NCBI GenBank assembly: GCA_029204225.1
Contig: CM055103.1
Location: forward strand, 22,138,709-22,202,708
Origin: Diphasiastrum complanatum
Taxonomy: Eukaryota > Streptophyta > Lycopodiopsida > Lycopodiales > Lycopodiaceae
DNA length: 64,000 nucleotides
Direction: 5' to 3'
Part shown: piece by piece, positions 1 to 10,333 of the stretch
Position numbering within the stretch: position 1 is the first letter of the stretch
Layout of the letters: each line of letters starts with the position of its first letter
Position numbers and translations under genes: made by a program
The notes under the pieces: generated by a model
Seen by the model: the letters and a program-made list of their open reading frames with translations, nothing else
Databases searched by the model: none
What the model was told of the DNA's origin: nothing

Positions 1-805
1 TTAGCTAGCCTTATAAAAAGCTTAAATTGGTAGCACACCGGTGTGCGCTACCCCTTTCAAGCTCCAAGAGAAAAAAAATTAGCTTAAAAGACTTTGAAGG
101 GCGATAACTTTCTTAATATTGCTCGGATTGAGATAATCCAAAAAGCAAAAATCCTCTATTTTTCATGTATAATACATTGATTTAATCAAATTTGATTAAA
201 AAAAAAATGAAAATATTTTACTATGTCATCATCTCAACATAAGCTTAATAGTTAGGTTATAGCCTCCATCTAGAACATACAATAAAAATGTTTTTTTTTA
301 CCAACATTGATTTTATGATACCTATCATAGGCTTGGTCACATACCATCATCTCTTTAAATGTATGGTCGTACATCAATCCTCGGCAATAGACAAAAATGT
401 TTTAGCTTGATAAATATAAGATTCACGCTGATGTTGAAAAGCTGCAACACAGAGGAAGAAATCCAAAGGAACTTGCAGATTGTGGTATCTATTTTTATGA
501 ATCTTTATATATGCCACAAACAGATGGAAGTTTTGGCAAGCTCGAAGCAATTTCATTGCCTAGTTCTCAAAGTGATGAGTGGCCTACTCTTGACAGTATT
601 GTTTCTGAATCCTTGAGATGCAAGCTACTCATTGATATTAGAAATGCTATGAAGATAAGCACTGGCTCGAAAATTGTTCACCTAAGTTGATTTATCTCAT
701 TACATATATTTGTTGTTTTTTTTTCGAGTGCTAGTGTTCATAGAAATGAGTATTATGTTAGATTCAGGGATATACTCAGTAAGCCTGTTATCTCCATAGG
801 TTCAC
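1..805. other. AT-rich stretch, no gene recognised
   Basis: No convincing coding pattern, RNA gene or mobile-element end is visible here. The only structure noted is a perfect 14-base palindrome, GCACACCGGTGTGC, at 33-46. The ORF starting near 359 has no recognisable domain and is treated as chance. Confidence 0.4.
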
Positions 806-1750
806 GTGATCTCATACATGCATTATACTGATCTTGTTCATTTCTTTCCACCTTTCAGACATAGACTAGATAGACTACATAGAATGTTCACCTTTGATCT
901 TTTTAAAAGCAGTTCAATGTGTCCTTATTGCAACAAAAAATGTCGATTGGTTGAATACCAGAGTGGTTTCATACTTTTCCTATTAGTTTAGATCCTGGAT
1001 GATGAGGAAGTTTCTACTGTTGACCCTCATATTGCATCATCATCTGTTCAATCATCTATTAAGGATATCAGTCACTTCCTAATTGACACCCCTGATAAGG
1101 ATAGTGACTTTATTGATGTAAATACTGATGTGCTCCGAGATTCTTTTATTGGCCAGAATACATTTGCTGATGAATCGATCCCTATAGAGGAGTCTAAATG
1201 TCTTTTCAATTTGCCAGTATATTATATAAAGGACAATGTATATTTTACTACAACTGATTTATGCCAGTTTTTTTGACTATCGTGAAGATGAGGTGCTATG
1301 TTTATTATCCGACGCAATTTCTGAATTCTCCAACTTTGTAGATTTTGAAACAAATGACCTTGTTGCTGGAATTGATTATGATGATGAGGAGGGACTTATG
1401 ATCGGTGAAGAGTGCTTGACTAAGACTTTATCAAATATTGCTGAGGATGGACGAGGCAGACCATCCGATGAGGAATTCACGACATTTCAATCCCAGATGG
1501 GCTTCCCTCGTCCATCATTAATGCATTTCACAGATGATTCCACTTCAGTAGGTGGTCATAATATTGATCATCCTGATTTGGTTGCTGCTGATGATGAAGA
1601 ATGTGTAAGTGTTTAAACTTCCTTGCATTAGAATGTTCTTAACTGCTGAATGTATTTTTTTTAACATATTTCTTATTGCAGGATGCTCTCATATTCTCTA
1701 GTAATTCCTATACTCCTAGTAACATCTTTTGTCATCTTCATGCAGTTTAA
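806..1750 (+). pseudogene. Unrecognised acidic protein gene, broken
   Basis: I do not recognise the family. One reading frame runs from about 806 through a TAG at 989-991 and on to about 1270. There it shifts frame inside a run of T bases and continues to 1604. The encoded protein is rich in Asp, Glu and Ser and carries one Cys-x2-Cys-x3-Cys cluster (CPYCNKKC) before the TAG. The TAG is preceded by a pyrimidine-rich stretch and may instead be an intron acceptor, so the first segment could be intronic. A textbook GTAAGT donor at 1605 and a TTATTGCAG acceptor ending at 1681 fit a 77-base intron. The frame then reads on to a TAA at 1748-1750. The 3' end overlaps the opposite-strand locus at 1673-2598. 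A decayed host gene or part of an unknown transposon are both possible. Confidence 0.4.
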
Positions 1751-2598
1751 ACAAGGGTGTTTTGATGTAGCACCTTGAGAGACATTATACATACATTTCA
1801 ATGTTTTCAAATCACCTGCTAAGTGCCATTCAACATTGAAGTATCCAACTCTTGGAACATTGAGAAGTCCTCCATCCATATGGTCCTTGATGATCCTAGG
1901 ATAAGATGTCCTTGAGAATATCCATGATAATATATCATGATCCTTCTTCAGCACCTGTCCAAAGAATTAATCAGACTTAGTTAACAAAGAAGTAATACTA
2001 TTCAATGAATGTAATGTAATATTGAGGCTAGTTACCTGAAACGCTGCCAACCACCATATATCATTTTCTGACTAGACACTGAATATGAAATCTTCTTGGT
2101 CCTCTACTTGTGATAGTGCACCATTCATGAGAGTTATACTAACCCTCTCCATCTTTTGCCCTTTCACAATTTTTGACTCATCTAACTTACGTACTATGAT
2201 TATTTTGCCATTCACTCTTTCAATGGTTATATCATAGAATGTGATGATGTATCTCAACAAGTAATTTAGATCAACAAATAAGTTGTTTGATGAATTATAG
2301 AATATTGATCTTCCATCAGTTTCATACACCTCCTCAATATGAGATGGAGTTCCAGTGATCTTATGCATACCTATGCTTAATGTATCTCTCTCTTTCTTCA
2401 AGTGATATGTCCTAGTGATTGGTACTTTTCTAATTTGAACTTGCTTATTAGTTTAAATATTGTTGCATATGCTTCCCTGCTAATACTTGCAAAATCACAA
2501 GCACCCTGAAATATAGTCTTATCTAAAAAAATTTGAATGTCCACCATCAAAAACTTTGTTATTTTACACTTTACATTTGAATTCATATTGTTCATCAT
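1673..2598 (-). pseudogene. Spliced unknown gene with Cys-x2-Cys motif, broken
   Basis: Three minus-strand segments (2598-2398, 2401-2075, 1954-1673) read as one protein. The first two are offset by a frameshift near 2400. The second is stopped by TAG at 2074-2072, yet the same frame continues for 12 sensible codons (SENDIWWLAAFQ). It then meets a GT donor at 2035-2034; an AG acceptor at 1956-1955 restores frame, giving an 81-base phase-0 intron. The last exon has the pattern GDLKxLKCMY followed by CLNCMK. That resembles proteins of unplaced eukaryotic transposons, but I cannot name the family. Coherent reading across an intron and two lesions shows this was once a real gene. Inference: a decayed transposon-associated or domesticated gene. 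Confidence 0.45.
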
Positions 2599-3045
2599 GA
2601 TACGCTCAATGGATGTTCACAGATTCCCACTGAATCTATGAACATGGTTCTTTTTCATTCGTTCTTCTTCTTTTGTTACTTCCGTTGGTTACAGTTCTTT
2701 ACGATTTGGTCTTCTTGTTAGAACGGTTTCCAAACAAAAGTGTTTCTCATATTATAATGTGTATTCCCAGCCTGTCAGTGGGGAGAGATGGATACGTTAC
2801 TCAACTACATGCATTTACAAGCCATGCAACTAGTCCTAGCTCAGTATAGATCAACGTTTTGAATCAGGGAGCAAATCTACAATCTATCTACCAAATCAGG
2901 GAACAAAGCAATGAAAAGATTAAGCTACTCAACAAGAAACAAGAAACAAGAAAACTAGTTTCCTAACAGCACCCTAGCAGCCCAAGGATCAAGAAACACC
3001 CATTTCTTGATGCTTGGAATGCTCAAGAACAATCAAGGACAGGAT
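2599..3045. other. No recognisable feature
   Basis: A-rich, low-complexity sequence with short repeats of ACAAGAAA. No ORF or element end can be supported, though it flanks the LTR that begins at 3046. Confidence 0.4.
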
Positions 3046-3487
3046 TGTTAGAAGGTATGCAAATCAGATCCACAATCTCAGCCTCTACAGTTTACCTGCA
3101 TGCTGAAATTACACATTCACGAAACAAGAAAGTTAATCCACATCTACATTCCACAAGCAAGAAAGCAAAAATCTAATTAATGGATGTTAGAGTTAGATGT
3201 GAATCTTCCATTCATGCTGAAATCTGATCTATACTATCGCTCTCATGGGAACAAATCTATGCATGACAACTAACTTCATCTCTTTGATGCTAGATTGATT
3301 AGATCTTGGATTGAGGTTAGGCAAGGAAAGAAACCCACTGCAGAACCTAATAGAGAGAGAAAACCTAGGAGTAGACTACTAGACTAGCCTACGACTAGTT
3401 ATAGCTGGTAATAGTTGTCAATAATAAAGTACATCGTGAACAGTAACTAAGAAGTGTAACAATAAAGTTTATCATTGATTTCTAACA
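3046..3487 (-). repeat. Long terminal repeat, probably Copia-type 3' LTR
   Basis: The segment is bounded by perfect 8-base inverted ends, TGTTAGAA and TTCTAACA, as expected for an LTR. Just outside the right end the minus strand reads ATTGAGGGAGAG, a purine-rich tract that fits a polypurine tract directly before TGTTAG. This places the segment as the 3' LTR of a minus-strand element. The 442-base length is within the normal range for plant LTRs. No second copy is seen in the window and the flanking internal region has no recognisable pol, so the element is either truncated or the LTR is nearly solo. Confidence 0.6.
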
Positions 3488-4399
3488 CTCTCCCTCAATG
3501 ATAAAATTACATTCTTCTATTCCTAGTAGAGTATAAAACTTTTCAAAATCTCATTCAAGAAGATTGCCATGAACAAGGAGCTTTACAATCATCAAAAACT
3601 TGTGGAAGATCTTCTTTATTCACTCAAGAGCAATTGACAATACAATGAAGCTCCCTCACGAGAGAGGGGGGCCCTTAAATAAGCAAGAAGGCTACCCATG
3701 TGGAGCCCAAGTGGCAATTCCACTAATTTGGAAAATACAAGTGGAATTTGCCCTTCCACTAGAGGTCACCATCAAAAGGTGGCTCACTCTAAATTATTTA
3801 AGGGTGTCTACGCTTATTTACAATGCCTAGGAAATATTACTAGATCCTACATGGTCGTTCCTTCTCTGGGATTCACCATGTAGGCTCACATGAATAATCA
3901 CTGTTACCCTAGCTAGTAATCCTCGGCTCTCATGCTCGGCTCTCAGCTTCCTCTACTCTCCTCCTTCTGAGACCTCCTTCGGTCATGGGTGAGAGATAAT
4001 CTATGTCTTCATCTTGGCTCGGCATCTGGGGATTTTCCTAGAATCTGCTAACATTATCCACCCCTAATCTGTTGTAGGACCCACTGCAACACAGGTGATG
4101 TCGTTCCGCTCGGCACTTGGAAAAGCGTGGATCATCGTTCGCTTTCGTAAAACCAGGTGCTTATTATCCGCAAAACTGTTTCTCAAAAATGAAGGTCTCT
4201 CAATGGCCGCTACATTCCAGCCCTCTTGAGAACCTCTTGCGAATCCTGCTCGCCTCGTCGTCTTGTTGTTTGTTTTCACTCATTCATCTTTCGCCCCAAG
4301 GCTTCAAATACTTGGAAGCGGAGCTTACTTCTGTAGTTTAATGGCTCCAAGTACTCTCTATCTTTTCGATGAAGCCCATCTCCTGCCAGTCTTCCACCA
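3488..4399. other. Unassigned repeat-like sequence
   Basis: This lies upstream (on the minus strand) of the LTR at 3046-3487 and should be the tail of its internal region, but no pol motif could be read. Around 4048-4075 the minus strand carries TTAGGGGTGGATAA followed by TGTTAGCAG. That has the look of a polypurine tract and a further LTR start, but no matching LTR end was found. Confidence 0.25.
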
Positions 4400-5540
4400 T
4401 GGCGACGTATCGTGATGACATGAAGGCCGCTCTGTAGTATAGTCGGACCATCATCTCATGGTCTTCCTTTGACTGGAGGGCTACGTTGGGATTGATCTTG
4501 ATCGGATCCAAACCACGATCCTAGAAACATTCTTGCTACATTAGAAAGGTCATGGATCGACGATATTCGGCACTTTCTTGCATGCATAGATCGACACTTG
4601 TCTTGTATTTGTGCCCGAAATGTAGTAACTGTAGCCTCAGGTCATCCGGGGAGATTCTCTCTGAAATTCCCGGAATCACTGGCCAGTTCACCAACTCGAC
4701 CCGTGGCTTTTCTGTCGGCCATGGATTTCTGCGTTTGAGCGGCATGTAGAATGGATCTATTCGCTTCCATGTCGATGCCTTCAAGTACTCTTGGAGCCGC
4801 CTGCTATCCTTTAGGATCTTGTTTCGCCATTCAGGTTGTGGTTGTAATGCCGCAATGATCTCAGCCCTCGTGGAGTATTGGCTTTGCCTCCCCTCATGTT
4901 GTGAGGGTATTTTCTTTCAAATTTCTCCGACTCTTTGTTATCAGCCATCTTGCTCCTGGGCCTGGTAGGAGAAGCTGCCCTACATGGTTGTGGTGACTTT
5001 GCCAGGTAATCATCCAAGGCCTTGTGCCCGTATCTTTTTCATTGGCTCGCTCGCTCGTTGATGGCTCAGCTGCGCCCGTGTCTTGCCTGGGCGAGAATCT
5101 TCTTGTTTCTGGTGGATCTGGCAGGAAGTCGTCATCACCCCCAATGTCGGTGTTAACTTTTGGGAGGTCAAGGATGGAGTGATCTGGAGAGAGAGGTGCA
5201 GGAATGACAAGTTTAGGAGGAGGTGGGTTTAACAAATTATACGCCGCACCGGGGGAGCGGAGTTGTTGAAGGAACTCATCTCGTCGGGCTTTGTATGTGT
5301 CAGCTGGACCTTTTGATGGGCCCATTATTCTGCTAGGAGGTGGTGGAGAGAGGGAAGATGAAAAAATAGGGTAAGTGAAAATAAATTTCTCAGAAAAATC
5401 AAAAGCGGAATAAGATGAGGGCTTAAAAGTGGTAGGGGGAAGGAGAAAAGTTCTAGAAGTAGCTTCGGCTCTCTGGCTACCCAATCCTGAGCTACCATCT
5501 GATGGTCGGGTTTGCCCTCCCTTATTTCCTGCTCCATCAT
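4400..5540 (-). pseudogene. Degenerate proline-rich ORF block, family unknown
   Basis: Several minus-strand segments in different frames look like one decayed coding region: 5484 to about 5020, 5017-4811, and 4784 down to about 4400. The upstream part is rich in Pro and Ser with acidic patches. The downstream part is more globular and includes the peptides WPVIPGISERISPDDLR and MVRLYYRAAFMSSRYVAMVE. Stops and frameshifts separate the parts. It follows on the minus strand from the coiled-coil block at 5560-6150 and the block at 6324-7624, and all three may belong to one gene. It lies downstream of a Tat-type gypsy pol, where plant Tat elements can carry extra ORFs, but no homology was recognised. 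Confidence 0.3.
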
Positions 5541-5559
5541 CATCTTGTGGTTTCTACGA

Positions 5560-6150
5560 ATGAGCGGCTACTTGGGCCTTGCACGCCGTGTCTCACAACT
5601 GGTTCACCTTGTCCAAGACTTGTTACAGGGCCTTCATTGTATCTTCTAGCTGCTTCTGGGACTCCAGGATGATCTTTTCCTGCTTGGCCACAATATTCTC
5701 GAATTTTTTTTTTTTGACTTCCCATTCCTGGATCAACCGCACATACTTCTCCCTCCGGATGGCTGAGGCCTGTGGGACCTGAAACTGTATGTTCTCGGGC
5801 TTAACTAGAGGGGCATCAACTGTCATTGCACCCAACGATCTGTCTTGTACTTGGTCAATCTGGACCATCTGGTGTTTCAGTTGCTGTTGGACCTCTTCCA
5901 AAGTGGTCTTTTGCCCGGCCATGATGGATCTGATTTCCTCAGTCTCTTTTTCCTTTTCTTTGGCCAGTTTCTATTTTGCACAATTTCTTGGTCCTGGTAT
6001 TGGACCTTCTTCTTGAGCATTTGATGCTGGCTTACCAACCAATGCATGTGGTAGCTTGCTTCGAATAGGCCGATCATTGAGCGTTTAGCTGCTTCGGAGA
6101 GCTTCTCAGGGTTAGTGAGGGTTGGGTATTGATCAGGGGTGTGAGCTGGT
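5560..6150 (-). pseudogene. Coiled-coil segment of the same unknown gene
   Basis: The minus strand encodes a heptad-like, Lys/Glu/Gln-rich protein of about 150 residues with a frameshift between the frame ending at 5877 and that starting at 5922. Stretches such as TLEEVQQQLKHQMVQIDQ and VKKKKFENIVAKQEKIILES are typical coiled coil. No catalytic motif is seen. A structural or Gag-like role for a retroelement product is possible, as is a broken host protein. Sequence alone does not decide. Confidence 0.3.
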
Positions 6151-6323
6151 GAAGCTAATCCAAAAAATAGGCATTGTATAGGAGATGAAGATGGAGGTGG
6201 AGAGAGTGGAGGATAATGTTAGTAGCAATGGTGGTGGTGGTGGTTATTGGAGGGGTCAGACTTCTTTCTGACTGATCTACCTTCTCTGGTTCATCATCAC
6301 TTATTTCCATCAGGTCCGCAACA

Positions 6324-7624
6324 TCAAAATATTGCGAAGTGTCCAAGGTGTGGACTTGCTGGGCATGTGGCTATTGACCTTGTGGCTGCTGGGCCGCTTC
6401 CGTGTCCTGGGGACTGGAACTCCCCACTCCGCCCCCCCCCCAAAAAAAAAAAAAATGGTGCATTTGATAATGTTGGTGGCGTTGGCATGGTAATCAATGT
6501 GGGTGGGGTGGTGACCTTGTCTGGTTGACCAACGACTTGTGATGTGGTCGTGTCTGGTGCTGCTGTAGACATAGCTGCTCCATCACCCCCATCGATGGTG
6601 TGTGAGGGTGATGAGTGTTGTTGCGAGGCTAAAGTTGAGCTTCCATCATCGGAAGTTGAACCAAGTGATGCTGTTCCAGCTGGTGATTTCCTCCTAGCCT
6701 GAAGCTTTCTTCGTATTCTTTGTTGCCTTGTGTCTGGCAATTGGGCCTTGGAGGTATCGGCCTGTTGAGCTTGGGAGGATGCTGCTGCTTGTGGGTCTGG
6801 TTGTGGGCTTTGCCGATTGTGGACAAGTGGAAGAATACTGGTGCTCACCCTTTTGGTGGGAGTCCCTATGGTGAAGTAGTCCGTGAGCGTGTGAACGCTT
6901 GGATTGTTTTGACCCTATGGGAATGTCCCATGATTTGTCTGTAATCTACAGGTGTTGTTGAAGCCTGGGCCCATTTTGTACTTGCTGGAGAGTGATATCT
7001 GTCATGAGATACCCCAGTACGGTTAGTGGCTGCTTGTTCTTAAGACACTCATGAAGGTAGTTCGAAGCAAATTGTGCCCAATCATAAAGATTTTGGACAT
7101 GCAGTCATGAATCTGCCATCATGTGGAATAGGGACATGGGTACCCTCTGCAGCTTGGTTCGTGGTCGTTGTGTGCACTTGGTTAAGTATGCATATGTCGC
7201 TTGCAGCTGTTGATCATTGATTGCCTCCATGCGGTACCCATCCTTATTCTTCCATTTGTCCACAGAGGGATCTATGTATTTGAAGTAGACTGTCTGCTCA
7301 ATCTTCTGGGGTGTCTTTGTGACAACATTTGGTCCGCGAGGAAACCCAAAAGGTTGCAAGTCGGCCGTCGCAAAGGATATGTTATAAACATAGTTCCTGA
7401 CAGGGGGACTATGAGTTGGCACGACCTTGCCATATTATTATAATTGGCATGCGCCATATGTACCAGGTACGGGCTTTGATACCCCGTCAGGACAGGGATT
7501 TGGAACTCAATTGCCTTGAAACATGACTCTGTCTGCTGGTACCAGTTTTGCATCTATGTACTATCCAATTTGGACAGTTGGATGTCAAGATTATCGTCAG
7601 AACTGGAACCGAGGTTGGTAGACA
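6324..7624 (-). pseudogene. N-terminal part of unknown gene, broken
   Basis: A minus-strand ATG at about 7624 opens a frame that meets a TAG after some 23 codons. It continues to about 7440 and shifts frame to the segment 7422-7105, which includes the peptide GFPRGPNVVTKTPQKIEQTV. A last segment, 6848-6324, is rich in Gln, Ser, Pro and Ala. The text between reads DWAQFASNYLHECLKN, reminiscent of Gag-like or plant transposon-associated proteins, though no family can be named. A run of ten C followed by A13 at about 6428-6455 interrupts the low-complexity end. The block starts just downstream of the 24-bp minisatellite at 7640-7860, which would be its 5' leader. Confidence 0.3.
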
Positions 7625-7639
7625 TGATGAAAAAACTAG

Positions 7640-7860
7640 AAAAATAGGGTTTTGGAAAAAGGGTATCGGTTGAGATTTGAAATAGGGTTTAGGGTGTGTC
7701 GGTTGAGATTTGAATAGAGGCATCGGTTGAGAGTTGAACAGAGGTGTTGGTTGAGAGTTGAATGGAGGCGTCGGTTGAGAGCTGCACGGAGACGTTGGTT
7801 GAGAGTTGACGGAGGCGTCGGTTGAGAGTTGAACGGAGGCATCATTTGAGATGGAAGGGA
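7640..7860 (-). repeat. Degenerate 24-bp minisatellite
   Basis: About nine diverged copies of a unit near GGCGTCGGTTGAGAGTTGAA lie in direct tandem with a period of about 24 bases. Because 24 is a multiple of three, the minus strand reads as an eight-residue peptide repeat (STLNRRLH-like). The core GTCGGTTGAGA is shared with the array at 8520-8895, so the two arrays have a common origin. Confidence 0.7.
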
Positions 7861-8519
7861 ATGGCTCTAGTGAGAAGGTAGGTGAAAGCGTTGGTGGAGA
7901 AGTGATTAGAAAATATGTGTGGAGCCAGGTATGTCGTAGAAGGAAAGGATTGAGGAGGAATGAGGTTGGGAAAAATGGAAGGTAAAGTTTGTGAAAGAGG
8001 AAAATATGGAGGTGTTTGTGCAAGGACGGAGATGTGGGGAAGGTAGATATCTGTGGAAACGGATGTATGGAGGTGGTGACGAACTGGTATGAGAAACAAG
8101 TGTTTATAGTGATGATGTAATTTTCAATAGTGTAATGGGAGCATGATGAATGCTCGCATGACACTACCCCTCAACATGCAAAAAAGTTTCAAATGTTGTG
8201 TCTTCTGCCGGCGATGTTAGGTTTGGAGATGTTTGGTGATGGCGCTCTCAATGGTAAGCAAACGATGATGGTAAATAGTCGGTGGAGGTGGTGTGGAAAT
8301 GATGACAGATGCAAGGAGCAACAGAGCGTCATGATCGTGCACAGGAACAAGAAAATCGCCAGCAGATCGTCGCTAGAAAACTCCAGAATTCGCACTTCGT
8401 TGAGGTGCGAATGGCATCGAGGTGATGGCATTTATGGACATCATCGTCTGGTTTTGGACGAGATGGGATGTGCCGGTTCATTGTATTTTGAATTTGAATC
8501 GTCGGTGAAGATTGGAGTG
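7861..8519. other. Unassigned spacer between two minisatellites
   Basis: No domain is recognisable on either strand. Open frames here are low-complexity (Ser, Pro, His, Phe rich on the minus strand) and are not supported as genes. Position suggests untranslated or spacer sequence of the retroelement whose pol ends at 9304. Confidence 0.35.
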
Positions 8520-8895
8520 GGCGCTTCGGTTGAGATCTGATAGAAAGCTCCGGTTGAGATCCAACAGAACGCGTCGGTCGAGATTCAACATGACGCTTCG
8601 GTCGAGATTTAAGAGAACGTGGTGGTTGAGATTTAACAGAAACGCTTCGGTTGAGATTTGACAAAAATCCATCGGTTGAGATTTGACAGAAACCTGTCAG
8701 TTGAGATCTGACAGAGACCCGTCGGTTGAGATCTGACAGAGTCCCGTCAGTTGAGATCTGACAGAGACGCGTCGGTTGAGAGTTGACAGAGACCCGTCGG
8801 TTGAGATTTGACAGAGACCCGTCGGTTGAGAGCTGACAGAGACCCGTCGGTTGAGATTTGACAGAGACCCGTCGGTTGAGATCTGACAGGGACCC
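8520..8895 (-). repeat. 25-bp tandem repeat downstream of gypsy pol
   Basis: About 14 direct copies of GACCCGTCGGTTGAGATCTG plus ACAGA, period 25 bases, are visible. The most regular copies lie between about 8700 and 8890. Because 25 is not a multiple of three, an open frame through the array repeats every 25 residues, so those ORFs are a by-product. The array lies about 400 bases beyond the end of the minus-strand gypsy pol at 9304. Established knowledge: plant Tat/Ogre retrotransposons often carry hypervariable tandem repeats between pol and the 3' LTR. A CRISPR reading is excluded, since there are no unique spacers. Confidence 0.8.
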
Positions 8896-9303
8896 AATAT
8901 AGAGGAATGGAGCTGTGTGATGCAAGTGAAGAACTTCAGGGAGAAAATATGACTGTGGCTCAGAGTAGAAGTTCTTATGGAAAAGGTTTGTCTCAATGAA
9001 TGATTGTATGCTTAATTGGGAATATTGAGGTACCAGACAGACAGAAATGAGATTGGCCAAAAGTGTCAAAAATATTTTTTCATATGGTGTAGCCTATCAT
9101 TTGTTGACCTGTAACATTCATGACAAATGGGTATTTATAGAGAAAAGAAAATGCATAGAAAGTAAATAAGTATAGGTATGAATGTTAAACAAGAAACGAG
9201 TTTATAAATAGACATGCAAAAAGAGAATAACAAGCAAGGAAATAAAATAAAATGATAATAATAATAAACTAAAAAATATAAAATATATACTAGGGAAAAG
9301 GTG
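8896..9303 (-). other. Probable 3' untranslated region of gypsy element
   Basis: AT-rich sequence between the stop of the minus-strand integrase and the 25-bp array. It has no coding content and fits the 3' untranslated segment of the Tat-like element. Confidence 0.4.
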
Positions 9304-10333
9304 TTAAATTGGGTCAACAAAAAACAAGTCTTCGTAATACCGTTGTAGACGACCACCGTTGACGACAATGTCTAGGAGTATTATGTCAAGTGTTTGCAAC
9401 TGGATTGCACCATTAGAAAAGATTTTATTAATAACATACGGTCCCTCACTTCGGAATTTCAATTTTCCTGGGTGTTTCTTCGATGTATAAAGAAGCACCT
9501 GGTCACCTAAGTGTAGATCTTTATTGCGTAAGTGACGGTCATGCCAGGCCTTTTGGCGTCGTTTGTTAACCAGTTGTGCGTGGTAAGATATAAGTCTTGT
9601 CTCACATAACTGAGCTAACGTAAATAGCCTGGTCTTGACTTGTTGCTCAATTGTAGTTTTTTCACAGAGATCTGTAGAAAAAGCTTCCATGACTCTTAGC
9701 AAAGGTACTAAGAATTCTACAGGCATTACCGCCTCTTGACCATACACTAAGTGGAAAGGGGTAACCCACCCAGTGGCTTTCTTCAGGGTGGTGCGGTAAG
9801 CCCAGATAGCTGAAAAAAGTTTTGTTTCCCAATCAGAGCGACTGGTTTCAACTATCTTTGTCAAAATTTTACATATCGTCTTGTTAGTGGATTCGGCCTG
9901 GCCATTACACCTAGGATAGTACGGTGTACTCTTTCGGTGAACGAATAGGTAATGGCATAGTGAATTATCAATGATAGCATTTAAAAAATGTGTGTTGCGA
10001 TCACTAACTAGCTCTATAGGACAACCAAAATGTGTAACAATGTTTTCATAAAGAAAACGCGCGACAATTTTTGCGTTGGCGTCCTTTGTTGCCCAAGCCT
10101 CAACCCACTTAGTGGCGTAATCTGTGGCTATGAGGATGTAACAGGCTTGGGTATGTTTTGCTACTGGACTGATTGGTCCAACAAAGTCAATTCCTCACTT
10201 ATGGAAGGCTTCACCTTCTATAATGGGAGTCAGTGGTGTGAAGTTTGCTTTGGCATTTTTCTTGGCACGCTGACAGACATCACATGTTTTAATGACAGCA
10301 AATGTGTCCTTAAATAAGGATGGCCACCACAAT
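9304..10333 (-). pseudogene. Ty3/gypsy integrase (Tat/Athila-like), broken
   Basis: Integrase inserts the element's cDNA into the host genome in the nucleus. The minus strand reads through the core domain with D (GIDFVGP), D (SDRNTHF) and E (GQAESTNK) visible, then the C-terminal region ending at VDPI. Residues such as STPYYPRCNGQAESTN are typical of plant Tat/Athila integrases. The frame carries a TGA just before GIDFVGP where Trp is expected, and another TGA near 10332 at the join with the upstream RNase H part. The protein would therefore be dead. It is the 3' half of the same pol as the segment at 10333-11945. Confidence 0.85.

Noticed and set aside
1-60. GCACACCGGTGTGC palindrome as a terminal repeat
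   Set aside because: No partner copy or flanking duplication is visible in the window.
8520-8895. CRISPR-like array
   Set aside because: Units are directly adjacent with no unique spacers, and the context is a plant retroelement.
8329-9069. 246-codon minus-strand ORF with 25-residue repeats
   Set aside because: It is an open frame through the 25-bp minisatellite; the 25-residue period is simply three DNA units.
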